Below, in pieces: positions 45,524 to 56,060 of a stretch of DNA of 64,000 nt (position 1 is the stretch's first letter; every line of letters starts with the position of its first letter). The DNA comes from Polymyxa betae. Taxonomy: Eukaryota; Endomyxa; Phytomyxea; Plasmodiophorida; Plasmodiophoridae. The position numbers were made by a program, and so were the translations under genes. The notes under the pieces are model-generated. The model saw nothing but the letters and a program-made list of their open reading frames with translations, did no database searches and was not told the DNA's origin. Location: assembly GCA_003693705.1 (NCBI GenBank), contig RBZT01000861.1, positions 1-64,000 on the forward strand, written 5' to 3'.

Positions 45524-46759
45524 CTACCCAGCAATTGTTGTGACTGGTTTCTGTTTACTTTGTTCGTGTGGCGGAAATGTTCCATAATGACTAACGTGCA
45601 AAAGCAGGGCTTTCTGTATATGTAGCCTATTATGAGTTTGATCGAATACTATGGACTCGTTGCCCTCAATATGGGCGGCTGCTACTTCACATGTTTGTCC
45701 GCTGCATGGAAGACAATGCAGGAACATTGCATTAGAGCCGGCACGTGACAGCATCGCTTCGGTCGTTTGGAGATTCATAACAGGCTCATTGAAATGACCA
45801 TCAGTACTCTCAGAGCTATCAAACGACATCCAGGCGTCAGTATATATAATATCGGCGTCTTCTACCGCTTTCAATGCATCGTCGACGATGTAGGCTTCAC
45901 CAGGTCCGCCATTCGAAAGCTCTGGAATCTCCTATATAGAGCAATAAGCACATTCGTTATCCACCATTGTAGTACCCGACCGTTTCCAAAGCGTCCAATA
46001 ACGTTTGCGGGACCGTCACATTCATGAGATTGGCGGCCGCCAATTTCATGCCCATCATGCTGGCAGCTCTCATTAGATCCAGTGCCAGTTTTCGACGAAG
46101 ATCCCCAAGATAAGCGATTTTCAGCGCCGACAAATCTCCTTTTCGTTCAAAAATAGTCATCAGATCAGTCAGAGCTGCAGCGAGTTTGTCAGAAAAATTT
46201 GATGAGAATACAACAACGAAAAGGGCTCACCTTGGCATGGATTGCCAACTGTATCTTCAGCATTGATAATAGGGACACGACTATGTTTTGATAATGCCTC
46301 CACGCCGATCTGGTTCTCCATCCCAGATACGATCATGTCTGCATACGTCCCGAAAACAATACCAGCTTCCGATAAGGTTCGAGTGTGCTTATCGTTTGGC
46401 AAATCCCAGGTCCGATATGTTGTTCCATTTCCTCCCAGTTGCACAAGCGCCACTTCAAAAGATAGCCTGGTTCGTATTGATGGGCGATCTAAGACAATGA
46501 CAGCAGTTCGGCGATTCAAAGCATCCGAATGCAGTGTCGGGTCCTTTTTCAGATCCAGAGCGCATTTCAAAATCGAATCGATTTCTTCCGCTTTCAGATC
46601 TGACAATTTGAATATGTGGCGAGGATGTCGAGGAGGCATCACTTTCTCAGGAGGAGGAGGATGGAAAATTTCAGTGGCGTGCGTCGTCGCCCAACGTGCT
46701 TGCTGGAAGCCGAGTTTGGCGCGCAGCGCCCTTACGTTAGATGAAATTCGAGGCAGCAT
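45524..46759 (-). CDS. Ornithine carbamoyltransferase-like protein with altered active site
   Basis: ATG 46759 opens a likely mitochondrial presequence (MLPRISSNVRALRAKLGFQ). The OTC/ATC fold follows: HIFKLSDLKAEEIDSILKCA, the carbamoyl-phosphate loop DRPSIRTRLSFEVALVQLGG (intact S-x-R-T-R), and SKHSRVPIINAEDTVGNPCQ, where the normally invariant His of HPxQ is Asn. ALTDLMTIFERKGDLSALKI comes next. The GDxNNV segment reads YLGDLRRKLALDLMR. The ornithine-binding D-x-W-x-S-M-G loop reads TDAWMSFDSSES. The end keeps FLHCLPC and FDQTHNRLHIQKALL. The canonical enzyme makes citrulline from ornithine and carbamoyl phosphate. Here carbamoyl-phosphate binding may persist but the second substrate probably differs, or the protein is inactive. 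Stop TAG is at 45524-45526. Confidence 0.8.
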
Positions 46760-47061
46760 AAGTAAAGATTACAATATTTTGAGGCCGCTTTTAAAACTCA
46801 ATTAATGCGAGCAATCATGCATTCATCTAGTTAAGGATTCGTCCGAATCAGAGTTGTTCACACCTTTCTGCTCTGATTATTTCATCGAGGATGATTACAT
46901 TACGGTCAGGAATGCTGAAAGAAGTAAATACTGAAGATTTCGTGAACAGTATTAATACAGTTCTCCTTCCGAAATATGTATCCGTTTCCTTCAACTTCCA
47001 GCAGTTGCACGAAGCCACATAATCGTCTCCTGGACGTGGAGCTCTTCAGGAAAAAAATTTT
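46760..47061. other. Intergenic, no gene recognised
   Basis: This is spacer upstream of the OTC-like start, about 300 bp, with no supported frame. Confidence 0.4.
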
Positions 47062-47357
47062 TCATCCCGTATGAGAATTCAACTTCATGTATTCATCAGA
47101 GGCAAGCAAGCCTAGAGCTAGGCAAAGGCATCCGACGGCGGCTATGTCCTGAAGACTCCAGAACCATCGTCTGATGAGCCAAGCATTGCAAGTGATAGAC
47201 TCTTGCCTCATTATGAGTGAGAAAGAGCGACCCCAACATCTCCCAGTGACATTCACGTTACCGCTAATATGAGCAACAGTCGAAATGGAGCCACCCACAA
47301 TAAGCCATGAGCGTTGGTTGGGCTGCGTCGTCTGTGCTTCTGCAAAGTGGCACCCAT
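47062..47357 (-). CDS. Possible small membrane protein, structure uncertain
   Basis: A frame from ATG 47357 reads MGATLQKHRRRSPTNAHG, then a hydrophobic GLLWVAPFRLLLILA, and meets a GTAACG donor. One acceptor gives an exon SITCNAWLIRRWFWSLQDIA with hydrophobic AAVGCLCLALGLLAS, ending DEYMKLNSHTG at 47062. That would be about 75 residues with two helices. Two other acceptors give unrelated ends. It is divergent from thymidylate kinase with only 61 bp between the starts. No family was recognised. Confidence 0.3.
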
Positions 47358-47418
47358 TCGTATAATATTCCGCTTACGGGATTCCTCTTCAATATATTCA
47401 CTCTCTATCCTGGCGCCA

Positions 47419-48311
47419 ATGGTCGACGCCAAAGTACGGGGCGCCTTCATCCTGTTCGAGGGCATCGACCGATGCGGCAAAAGCACGCAGGCTCGTTGCT
47501 TGCTGGATGCGCTGAGGTCGCAAGGGCTCCAGGTCGAGATCATCAATTTCCCGAGTCCGTAGCGTTTTCCATGGCCAAATGAGGCTTGTTGTGAATTTAT
47601 TCTCGGTGTTCAGATAGGACTACACCGATCGGGAAAATCATCAACGAATACCTGATTGGAAACACGGATATCAACGGCCAAGTTGTCATTTGGAACTGTT
47701 AATGATGCATGCAATTTAGCTCAGCATTATAGGCGTTGCATCTGATGTTCTCTGCCAACCGTTGGGAGATGAAGTAAAGCGATTGGAAACTTGCATCCGC
47801 TCTTGATTCTGATGTTCTACTGCTCAGAGAGTACATTGAATCAAGATTGGCGTCTGGAACCAGTTTAATCGTCGATCGATATGTTTACTCTGGCATTGCC
47901 TTCTCTGTTGCCAAAGTGTTACATTTTGTATATTACAACTTTCCCTAAAACTCGTCTAGGGACTGGATATCGAGTGGTGTAAATCCTCAGATATTGGTTT
48001 GCCTAACCCTGACATTACTATCCTTCTGGATATGTCGATCGATGAAACGCAACGCCGAAGTGGTTATGGCCAAGAACGTTATGAGAATGAAGCGATGCAA
48101 ACCCAGGTCCGAAGAATTTTTCAGATGTTGCAGCGTCCTGAATGGAAGGTAGCGACATTTCCAAGACTGAACATCGCTGACAATATTCTCCTAGATCGTT
48201 AATGCGGCTAGGCCCATGGACGTTGTTCACAGAGAAATCAGGTCGTTCGTCATGTCTGATCTTGAACGTATCATGAAGAACCCAATTTCACACATTGCCG
48301 CTGAGATCTGA
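47419..48311 (+). CDS. DTYMK: Thymidylate kinase
   Basis: This enzyme phosphorylates dTMP to dTDP for DNA synthesis. ATG 47419 begins MVDAKVRGAFILFEGIDRCG with P-loop GIDRCGKSTQA. A short intron then joins INFP to NRTTPIGKIINEYLIGNTDI. Later exons give LLLREYIESRLASGT, LIVDRYVYSGIAFSVAK with the DRY motif that contacts dTMP, LPNPDITILLDMSIDETQRR and SGYGQERYENEAMQTQVRRI (LID). The end is VVHREIRSFVMSDLERIMKN. All catalytic elements are present and the length is typical. Stop TGA is at 48309-48311. Introns are about 45-60 nt. Confidence 0.9.
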
Positions 48312-48529
48312 TTGCCATTATCGGAGATTTGAGTATATATTGCAGTTCAAAATACAGGAATTTATTCATTGCCCTCTTTTTTCTCGTGTGAATTTGGAAA
48401 TTGATCAGTGTTGATTTTGTGATGCTTAAAGCAATCCTGTTCAGGGTTCCCGAATGGATCGCGATACTATAAAGCCTCTAGGTGTTGATGGTTCCGTAAA
48501 CAGACAATCATTCCGCATCTATTATAGAA

Positions 48530-50045
48530 ATGGCGGCTGATGGCGCTCCTCTACTACCCTGGGTTGAGAAATAGTGGGTTTCGTCTGGTCCTTTGCCATG
48601 ACTTTCTGAACCGTGCGCTGATAGCCGACCCAAGACGCTTGACGAAGTCGAACACCAGGAAGACGTTGTGAAATCCTTGAAACGCAGTCTCGAGACTCGT
48701 GAAGTACTCGATTTGGATATTTCGTCTCGTTTTCAAGGCTGAAGTATGGTTCAGCTTCCACATTTGCTGTTCTATGGGCCACCTGGAACTGGGAAAACGA
48801 GTACAATTTTAGCAGCAGCCAGACAACTTTATGGGTTCGTGTTGAGCCAAATGGTTCGATGTTTCAGAGTATTTACATGGATCTTCAGACCTACGCTGCT
48901 CAAATCTCGTGTAAAAGAGCTTAACGCCTCCGATGAACGTGGAATCGATGTTGTTCGCACGAAAATCAAAGAATTTGCCCAAGTCTCTGTCGGAAATGAA
49001 AGGACGCCGTATGGACTGTAATTTTCTAATCATCTTCAGTTCTAAGATGCGGTTTAGTGGATACCCATGCCCACCATACAAAATTATTATTCTGGATGAA
49101 TGCGATTCCATGGTGCGTGTTTAGCTGATTTTGCTGAGCGAATTGTTTGAATTGCATTGCAGACGCAAGACGCTCAATCCGCCCTTCGACGAATTATGGA
49201 GAACCATTCCAAAGTCACTCGATTCTGTCTAATTTGTAATGAGGTCTGCCACATTTGCTGTCGCTAAAGCTTTCAACGCAGGCAACTACGTAACTCGAAT
49301 TATTGAACCCATCGCTTCTCGATGCGCCAAATTCCGGTTTAAGCCGCTGATTCCTCGCTCAATTACAAGGAGGTGAGCGCCTTACAAGCAACAAGAGAGC
49401 TGGAGCTGAATGCGAGGTTTTAGGATTTCACTCATTTGCGAGTCAGAGCGTATTACCATTTCAGAGGATGCTGTTCAAATTCTGCAGAGTTTATCGTTCG
49501 GTGATATGCGAAACGTAAGATGCTGCTGCGATTTATTTCATTAAATTAAACCCATTTCTTAGGCCATTAATATGCTTCAAAGTGCCCAATTGCTTCACGA
49601 TCCAGAGGATCCGATCACTCCTGAGGTAGTCCTTATCCCTCTGTATACGATTTCGCTTAACTTGTTGAAAGACCATCATGGAGATCGCCGGCAACGTTCC
49701 AGAAGCTGTGGCATTATCGCTGCTTGAAGCGACTAATCGCAATGCTGGCATTCCCGTTATTGAAGCTGCCGTTCGCGATGTGGTGGCGAACGGCTATCCT
49801 GCTGGGAAGGTTCTAGAGCAGTTCCAGGTACGATCCTCATGGGCGCTTTTGTCGAGGGTATTAATATATTCGCTGTTCAGGTCGTGGTAGAAAACGACTC
49901 TACATTGACGGATGCATCCAAGTCTCTGATCTGTTTGAAAATTGGCGACATGGACCAGGCGCTCGCTGAAGGTGCAGATGAGTACCTGCAGCTGCTTTCA
50001 CTATTGACATACACCAGCAAGATACGAACAAATCAGCGCATTTGA
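48530..50045 (+). CDS. RFC4: Replication factor C subunit 4
   Basis: This AAA+ subunit of the RFC clamp loader opens and loads PCNA. ATG 48530 starts [20 protein letters not shown] after a 51-nt intron inside the RFC box (GTGGGT...GATAG). It continues [37 protein letters not shown] (Walker A), [40 protein letters not shown] (Walker B, with Cys where most have Ala), [29 protein letters not shown] (SRC arginine finger), [30 protein letters not shown] and [17 protein letters not shown]. The N-terminal PWVEKYRP and the collar pattern point to RFC4 rather than RFC2 or RFC5. Stop TGA is at 50043-50045. Confidence 0.88.
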
Positions 50046-50069
50046 AAATGTCCAATACACGATTACGAA

Positions 50070-50606
50070 TTCGCATCAATTGCAAACAAATTTGTTTGAG
50101 AGAAATCGCCTTTTACGTGGCAAATCTGCTCTCAAGTGATACGTTTCGAACGCATTATGTCAATAGCGTTCAACGTGCGCACGACGGGTTGAATGGTGCC
50201 GCTGGAATGATGGTAAGGACCATGCCAGAGCACAAGGCATTGGATTTGGCAGCTAAGCATGCCTGAGTCCTGAAGATACTCGAGAGAGAGTCACTGAAAA
50301 ATTCGTCCCCGTGCCAGTCTTCTGGGATGGTGCGACTTTCACTTAATCTGAATTAGAATTCATCACAATTTGTCCATTATATCTACTAATGATATCGTCT
50401 GTCGTTGATTCGTTGTAGCAGCATGCAAAACATGATTATGGCTCAGGCATTGATGGCTGATGAAGCGTTTCCATTGACTGTTTAACCAAACCTATTCCTG
50501 CATGAAGCAGGAGTTGCTGGAGACGTTCCGAAATGAGGAGACCGATGTATCAGATAAACATCAACCAATCTCAATTGTCGAAGATGCCCGGAGCAGATTT
50601 CGCTGA
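50070..50606 (+). CDS. Unrecognised multi-exon gene, incomplete model
   Basis: Three protein-like segments follow RFC4 on the same strand: REIAFYVANLLSSDTFRTHY with VQRAHDGLNGAAGMM (about 50100-50215), SPEDTRERVTEKFVPVPVFW (about 50279-50338), and SMQNMIMAQALMADEAFPL (about 50421-50485) followed after a 31-nt gap by ELLETFRNEETDVSDKHQPI to a stop at 50604-50606. Frames change between segments, as introns would cause, but I could not find junctions that link all of them. No family was recognised. Confidence 0.35.
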
Positions 50607-51006
50607 TTTCAGGATTGCGTCCGTTTAGGAGCAGATAACCCAAACATGTATTAAGGCAGGAATATCACATAATTAAATGGGATTAGAAATACCTTGAAGC
50701 CATGAAATAGACTATTTGAGTTGTCCAGCGTCGAAGGACCTGGTTTGCCATCCGCAGCCGATCTAAAGATAACACCGAGCAACCAATAAGCAGATGCATA
50801 ATCATTCCATTTTGATCGCGCTGCGCTAACTTCAGCATTATCCGATTTTCAGTGAAATGACGCCAGGATCAATGGTTTAATCCAAGGCAAGAGAAATAGA
50901 CGACATGTCTATGCAGTATCTAATGAGACTGCAACAGCAAATCCACCACGTTGGTCCATACGATATCAAATCCCAGACTTAACAGAAGTCATGATAGTCT
51001 CAACAA
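50607..51006. other. Intergenic, no gene recognised
   Basis: This is AT-rich spacer before the prenylcysteine oxidase stop, with nothing of note. Confidence 0.5.
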
Positions 51007-52651
51007 TTAAAGTTCGGTTTTATCAGCTCTTCTAGTTAGCCCAGTATTGACGTCCGATGTCGGACGGCGATCTAAATCCTGTTTCAACATGAGCGCCGCA
51101 TTTCGACCGCTAATGGCTGAAATCTCAATGCATGACCCTCCCGATTCGATTGCATTCAAGTAATACAAACCATCGGACAATGAGAATTCGGGCATGTGCT
51201 GGCCAGCATGGTATTTCGGATACGCATCCCAAGCTGCTGTGGCCAAGACCTTGTAACCGGTTTTGAATAAAGATCGTAGAGCCGCATCTTCTAGCGCGTT
51301 TTCTGAAAACAACTTCACCACGTATCCGTCGTTTTCCAGGTTCATCAAGATGCTGAAAGCAGCGAAAGGCGCGGTCGAAGTGGTTCCAACAGTAGTCGGG
51401 AGCTCAGATATTGAATCTTTACCGAAATATTCTGAGATAGATTTAGTTAAATGTTCAACATTGGAATGCAGTATTGATAACCTGGCTGTATGTGGCCCTT
51501 CACGATCGTTGTGTGCAACTGTTGGTATTCTCTTTCTGGCGGAACGATAATATCGTCGCCTTCAAATTGAATTTTAGCATGTTCTAACGGAGTGGCAATG
51601 ACGATTTTATCAAACGTGTGGTAATTTCGATCTCCCTCAATCGTTAAGTTCCACTGAATTTGATCACTTTCTTGGTTGTAGAATTGGGAAATTTTCGTGA
51701 CTTTGTGTGATAAAAGAAGATTCGATCCACTTTCTTCTAACAGGCGCGAAACTAACTTTGAATTTCCTTCTTCAATCCGAAACACCTTAAAACGTTATCT
51801 CTTGAATTAGGAAAAGAAACTGTGCGATTTACCTCTTCTTTTCCGGAATACAAAGGCGCCAAGCCGATTTGACCAACCAGTGAATGCATAGTATTGGGCG
51901 ACTGAAGATAGTTGATATGCGTGATAGAAGAAAGAAATTCATCGATAAATCCAGAAGAAATAAACGGATAAACGGGAAAGAAGGATGACTGCAGCAAAGT
52001 TTCTTTTAAGGTTTGTTTTGTGTATGACAAAAGTGACAATGCATTCCATAATTCTGCAGACGTGCGAAATCCGACGCCTTTATCTTGGAAGCTGTAGATC
52101 TGATTAAAATCAGAAACTAAAGAAGTGATTTGGGGTGTCACAAGGAAATGTGCAAATCCATATTGGGCAACCATTTTAGACAAGGAAACCTATTTGCGAA
52201 CTAAGCAATTCATCACCAAATGGGCAACAGCAGTATTTACAAGAGTAGACGTTGAACTTTGGAATATGATATCGGTGCCATTGAAAACTGCATAAGAACC
52301 TCGAACAGATAATGGTGAAGTAACAGTTAGGTTCAGTTTTGTGGCAATATCGTGGAAGTAATGATTAGCTTTGACACCGATAGATCCGCCTAGTTCTAAA
52401 TTGGTATCATTGAAGACAAACGACTTCAATCGGCCTCCAACGACCTCATCTTAATCGCATTGAATAAATGAACTCTCGGAATAGCCATCAATACTTCTCT
52501 CGAAAACCGTGACTTTCGCGTCTGGGAATAGATTTCGGATGAAATACGAGGCTGATGCTCCTCCAATGCCAGCACCGACGATGGCAACATCTAAAGAAGC
52601 TACTACAGATATGACAAGAATGTAGATGGCGACTATCGATAGGCAAGACAT
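51007..52651 (-). CDS. PCYOX1: Prenylcysteine oxidase-like flavoprotein
   Basis: This FAD thioether oxidase of the endolysosomal lumen cleaves farnesyl- or geranylgeranyl-cysteine to Cys, an aldehyde and H2O2. ATG 52651 gives a signal peptide (MSCLSIVAIYILVISVVASL) followed directly by DVAIVGAGIGGASASYFIRN with the dinucleotide fold and a VFERS acidic end. Then come LELGGSIGVKANHYFHDI, QSPNTMHSLVGQIGLAPLYS, GNSKLVSRLLEESGSNLLLS, FDKIVIATPLEHAKIQFEGD and GLYYLNAIESGGSCIEISAI with SGRNAALMLKQDL near the end. Overall order and length match animal and plant PCYOX. The protein recycles prenylcysteine from turnover of prenylated proteins. Stop TAA is at 51007-51009. Confidence 0.88.
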
Positions 52652-52720
52652 ATTGCAGAATGCAACATAATGAACGGGGCATTCCCCATCACCCCTTGTA
52701 TTTGATAGTCATGACAGCAC

Positions 52721-52734
52721 CCCTAAACCCTAAA
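52721..52734. promoter_or_regulatory. Telo-box motif near prenylcysteine oxidase start
   Basis: CCCTAAACCCTAAA, two TTTAGGG-type units in tandem, lies 70 bp upstream of the PCYOX1 start codon. Confidence 0.45.
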
Positions 52735-53148
52735 AACCAGTGCCCGTCGGAGCGTTTAAAAATGGAAAAGAAAACCGAAAGCGAGGAATTCTTATTTTAT
52801 TTTGAATGATCTCACATTGAAGGGAAATTATTATAAAAGAATGCCCTGAAACGGCATATCCAATCGACAATCGAAGGCATCCCTTTCGTCAGCAACATGT
52901 TGACTAAACCTGATGGCGTTGTTTCGGTTAAACCTCGGGCCGGTTGCGGCTCGTCATTGGAGCGCCGTAACTCGTTGGAGCTGGTTTAGTTCAGATCGAA
53001 TGAATTCCGAGAGCTCCGGGATCGCCTCCTGATCACACAGCATCCATCTTCATAGACCAGCCAAATCTCCAGTCGTCGTCGCTCACGCATCTGGCAGATA
53101 ACCCTTGACAGTCGTCAGCTCCAGTGCCAAAGAACCCTGGGAGCCACG

Positions 53149-53238
53149 AACCCTAGCCGCAGTCAACATCCAACAGTGCAGAAGTTTCTTAATCATAGTC
53201 AACTGATTTTGCCATTGCCGAAACCCTAATCGCAGTCG
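53149..53238. promoter_or_regulatory. Paired telo-box-like repeats upstream of the saccharopine-like gene
   Basis: AACCCTAGCCGCAGTC (53149-53164) and AACCCTAATCGCAGTC (about 53222-53237) differ at two positions. They lie 70-160 bp before the start codon at 53307. Confidence 0.45.
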
Positions 53239-53306
53239 AGAGGTTTAACGTAAGCCAATCCAGTCGAGAGATTCACTCATTACTTCATTTCGATTTGTTA
53301 TCGAAT

Positions 53307-54578
53307 ATGGTGCGACAGCGATCCTATGATATAGGCATCGTCGGGGCGACCGGCTACACCGGTCGTCTCGTCATGCAAAGCTTGAGCAGAGCGCGCCCTG
53401 ACCTCAAGATCGTGGCGTCGTCTCGTCAGCCCGATCAGCTAACAAAATTGGCGCATAGTATGGGCTCGATTATCAGCGCTTGGCCGAAAGCTGTCGATAC
53501 TAACATGTATAACACGCTGGTGGACTTCGTATCTCATGCCAAGGTTATTATAGCCTGTGCTGGGCCATTCTACGAGATCGGAATTTCGGTAGTGAAAGCC
53601 TGCGTCGAGACCGGCACTCATTATGTTGATATCACCGGAGAAGTCGACTTCATGCGACGACTTATCGACGCTTTTGGCGCCCATGCTCGAATTGGCAACG
53701 TTCTCGTCGTTCCAGCTTGCGGTTTCGATAGCGTACCGTCAGATATGGGCGTATTTAGCTTGCAGAAGACTGCACCGTCCCCATTGATTCGTGTTGTCAA
53801 TTATGTCGAGTGGAAAGCCTCATACAGTGGCGGCACGATTCGAACCCTCTTCTCAACGATGAAAGATCCTTCTCGAAAGTTGATTCTGCACGACGCATTT
53901 GCACTCAACGAACGCCTCGACGAAACCGTTTCTCCCGGGAAGATGCCGAGCAAGTTCGAGATGGATATTCATGGAATCTCCTTCGAGCACAAACTTCGTA
54001 AATGGCTATGTCCTTCAATAATGGCGCCTATCAACACACGAGTTGTTCGACGTACTGTGTCTCTGTCTAGAGTGCACCCAGAACATCATCTGAATTTCCA
54101 TAACGATTTTGTCTATCGCGAGGTGAACCAATCTTCATCGCTCTTGAGCGCTATCGGTCCTACAGTTTTATCATTAGCGCTGTCTCCTGTAAAATGGGTA
54201 CTCTCGTGGTCTGTCTTCAATCGAATGCTGTCTTGGATCATACCATCATCGGGCGAAAAAGGCGGGCCGTCTGCCGAGCAGCGTAAAGGGCATCACTTCC
54301 GGTATCTTTTGATGGGATCGTGTCAGAATGGTGAAGAAGTCGAAGTTCAAGTTTTTGGTGGAGATCCGTATGATGTTACTGGTGAAACAGCAGCGCTAGC
54401 AGCAATCTGTATTTTGGAGAACGAGGAAGCTCTGTTACAGGAGCTAAACGGTGGTGGAGTCTTTACTCCTGCATACGCGCTCGGCGAGAAATATCTGAAG
54501 AAATTGCAGTCTTCTGAGGTGTTAAAATTCGACATCAAAGGAGGTCAGGATAACTGGGTGTCAATCGCTAGCGGTTAA
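53307..54578 (+). CDS. Saccharopine-dehydrogenase-like oxidoreductase, copy 1, intronless
   Basis: This single exon of 423 residues starts at ATG 53307 (MVRQRSYDIGIVGATGYTGR). It has a Rossmann GATGYTG, VDFVSHAKVIIACAGPFYEI, GTHYVDITGEVDFMRRLID, the family hallmark ACGFDSVPSDMGVF, and a C-terminal part with SGGTIRTLFSTMKD and GETAALAAICILENEEALL. It belongs to the SCCPDH / trans-acting enoyl reductase group, not to true lysine-pathway saccharopine dehydrogenase. Members bind NAD(P) and often associate with lipid droplets. The substrate is unknown. It forms a tandem pair with the next gene, about 100 bp apart, and lacks introns in an intron-dense region. Confidence 0.82.
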   Translation: MVRQRSYDIGIVGATGYTGRLVMQSLSRARPDLKIVASSRQPDQLTKLAHSMGSIISAWPKAVDTNMYNTLVDFVSHAKVIIACAGPFYEIGISVVKACVETGTHYVDITGEVDFMRRLIDAFGAHARIGNVLVVPACGFDSVPSDMGVFSLQKTAPSPLIRVVNYVEWKASYSGGTIRTLFSTMKDPSRKLILHDAFALNERLDETVSPGKMPSKFEMDIHGISFEHKLRKWLCPSIMAPINTRVVRRTVSLSRVHPEHHLNFHNDFVYREVNQSSSLLSAIGPTVLSLALSPVKWVLSWSVFNRMLSWIIPSSGEKGGPSAEQRKGHHFRYLLMGSCQNGEEVEVQVFGGDPYDVTGETAALAAICILENEEALLQELNGGGVFTPAYALGEKYLKKLQSSEVLKFDIKGGQDNWVSIASG

Positions 54579-54677
54579 TCGTTATCATAGGAGGCAAGCC
54601 TGTTACGGCAGGTTAATAGAACCGAAATACATTTGACATGTTTGTTGTGCATTATCAGCCGAACGGCCCCAAAATTA

Positions 54678-56012
54678 ATGAACATTTTTGGATTTCGGAG
54701 ACCGCCTTCAGTAGTTCATAAAATTCTCAAATTCAGATTCGTTAAAATGGCTCCCAGTCGCCGCCCTTACCAAGTGGGTGTCATTGGTGCAACTGGTTTC
54801 ACAGGTCGCCTTGTGATGCGTCGCCTAATTCGCAATCGGCCCGAGCTTCGTATTTTGTCATCATCCCGAAAGCCGGATGCATTGAAGGCGATCGTGGAAG
54901 GCATGAACATTCCGGGCATAACAGCTTGGGATCATCCTGTCAGCTCAGAATCATATAACAGTCTAGTTGACTTCGTATCTCTGGTCGATGTTGTCATCGC
55001 CTGCGCTGGTCCGTTCTTCGATGTCGGCATGCCGGTTGTACGCGCTTGCGTTCAACGAGGCACCCATTACGTCGATATCAACGCTGAGATTGATTTCATT
55101 CGAAGGGTAATCGATGAATTCGGGGCCCATGCCCGTTCTGGAAATGTACTCGTGTTGCCCGCCTGCGGCTTCAATTGCGTTGCCGATATGAGTGTCCTGT
55201 TTGCACAACAGCTGACCCAATCTCCCATCACGCGTGTCTTAAATTTGGTTTCTATGAAGTCGTCGATGAGTGGCGGATCGTTCAAGACACTATTAGCCGT
55301 CGCGAACGACGAGAGTCGCTGGCGTGTAATTCGCGACGCTTTTGCATTAAACGAGCACCTTGATCCGGTGTGTGGTCCAACATCCGACCCGACCGATTTC
55401 GAAGCGGATGCGTTCGCTTTAAAATACGACAATGATCGTGGAAAGTGGACTGGCCCTAGTGCCACAGCCGTCGTCGATACCAGAATTGTTCGACGAACGG
55501 CGTCGCTCGCTCGCCTCCATCCCGAACGCCATTTCAAACTGAATCCAAAGTTCGAGTACCGCGAACTGCACGAATCAGATTCGTTTCTGTCTGCCGTTGT
55601 CCCAACCACTCTGGCGATGTTGCAGTCGCCAGTAAAGTGGGCATTGTCAATGCCATTAATCAATCGAGTTACAGAAATGCTGATGCCACAACCCAAGGAC
55701 GAATCTGGTCCAGATGAACTCACACGACGTGAGAATTGGTTCCGATTCCGAATCGAGGCCAAGACCGAGCAAAACGAGCAGATTCTCTTCGACCTTGCTG
55801 GCGGTGATTTCTACGACGTTTCCGCCGAGACGGCGGCCCTAGCGGCTATCTGTATCCTCGACGAGAAAGAGGCGATTCTTAAAGAGCTTCAAGGCGGCGG
55901 CATTTTCACACCGGCATTCGCTTTAGGCGAACGATACCTCGGACGTCTGAAGACGTCCCCTTTGCTGAAATTCCAATGCAAACAAGTCGAAGGTGCTGTC
56001 GCTGCTGCCTAA
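54678..56012 (+). CDS. Saccharopine-dehydrogenase-like oxidoreductase, copy 2, intronless
   Basis: This tandem paralogue aligns with the preceding gene over its whole length: VGVIGATGFTGRLVMRRLIR, VDFVSLVDVVIACAGPFFDV, GTHYVDINAEIDFIRRVIDE, SGGSFKTLLAVAND, AETAALAAICILDEKEAIL. The first ATG at 54678 adds a basic 23-residue leader (MNIFGFRRPPSVVHKILK) that could target mitochondria. The alternative start is ATG 54747 (MAPSRRPYQ). The hallmark motif GFDSxPSD has become GFNCVADMS, one residue shorter, so this copy may have changed or lost catalysis while copy 1 stays canonical. It is intronless. Stop TAA is at 56010-56012. Confidence 0.82.
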   Translation: MNIFGFRRPPSVVHKILKFRFVKMAPSRRPYQVGVIGATGFTGRLVMRRLIRNRPELRILSSSRKPDALKAIVEGMNIPGITAWDHPVSSESYNSLVDFVSLVDVVIACAGPFFDVGMPVVRACVQRGTHYVDINAEIDFIRRVIDEFGAHARSGNVLVLPACGFNCVADMSVLFAQQLTQSPITRVLNLVSMKSSMSGGSFKTLLAVANDESRWRVIRDAFALNEHLDPVCGPTSDPTDFEADAFALKYDNDRGKWTGPSATAVVDTRIVRRTASLARLHPERHFKLNPKFEYRELHESDSFLSAVVPTTLAMLQSPVKWALSMPLINRVTEMLMPQPKDESGPDELTRRENWFRFRIEAKTEQNEQILFDLAGGDFYDVSAETAALAAICILDEKEAILKELQGGGIFTPAFALGERYLGRLKTSPLLKFQCKQVEGAVAAA

Positions 56013-56060
56013 AGGCCCTCCTTTCAAAAGGATCGCGTGTGTCTGTTTTTTTATCAAGAA

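Larger units (their letters stand above)
52652..53306. other. Divergent promoter region rich in telo-box motifs
   Basis: This is 655 bp between the prenylcysteine oxidase and saccharopine-like starts. It carries CCCTAAACCCTAAA at 52721-52734 and AACCCTAGCCGCAGTC and AACCCTAATCGCAGTC (about 53149 and 53222), the last two being a degenerate direct repeat. No gene was seen. Confidence 0.5.
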
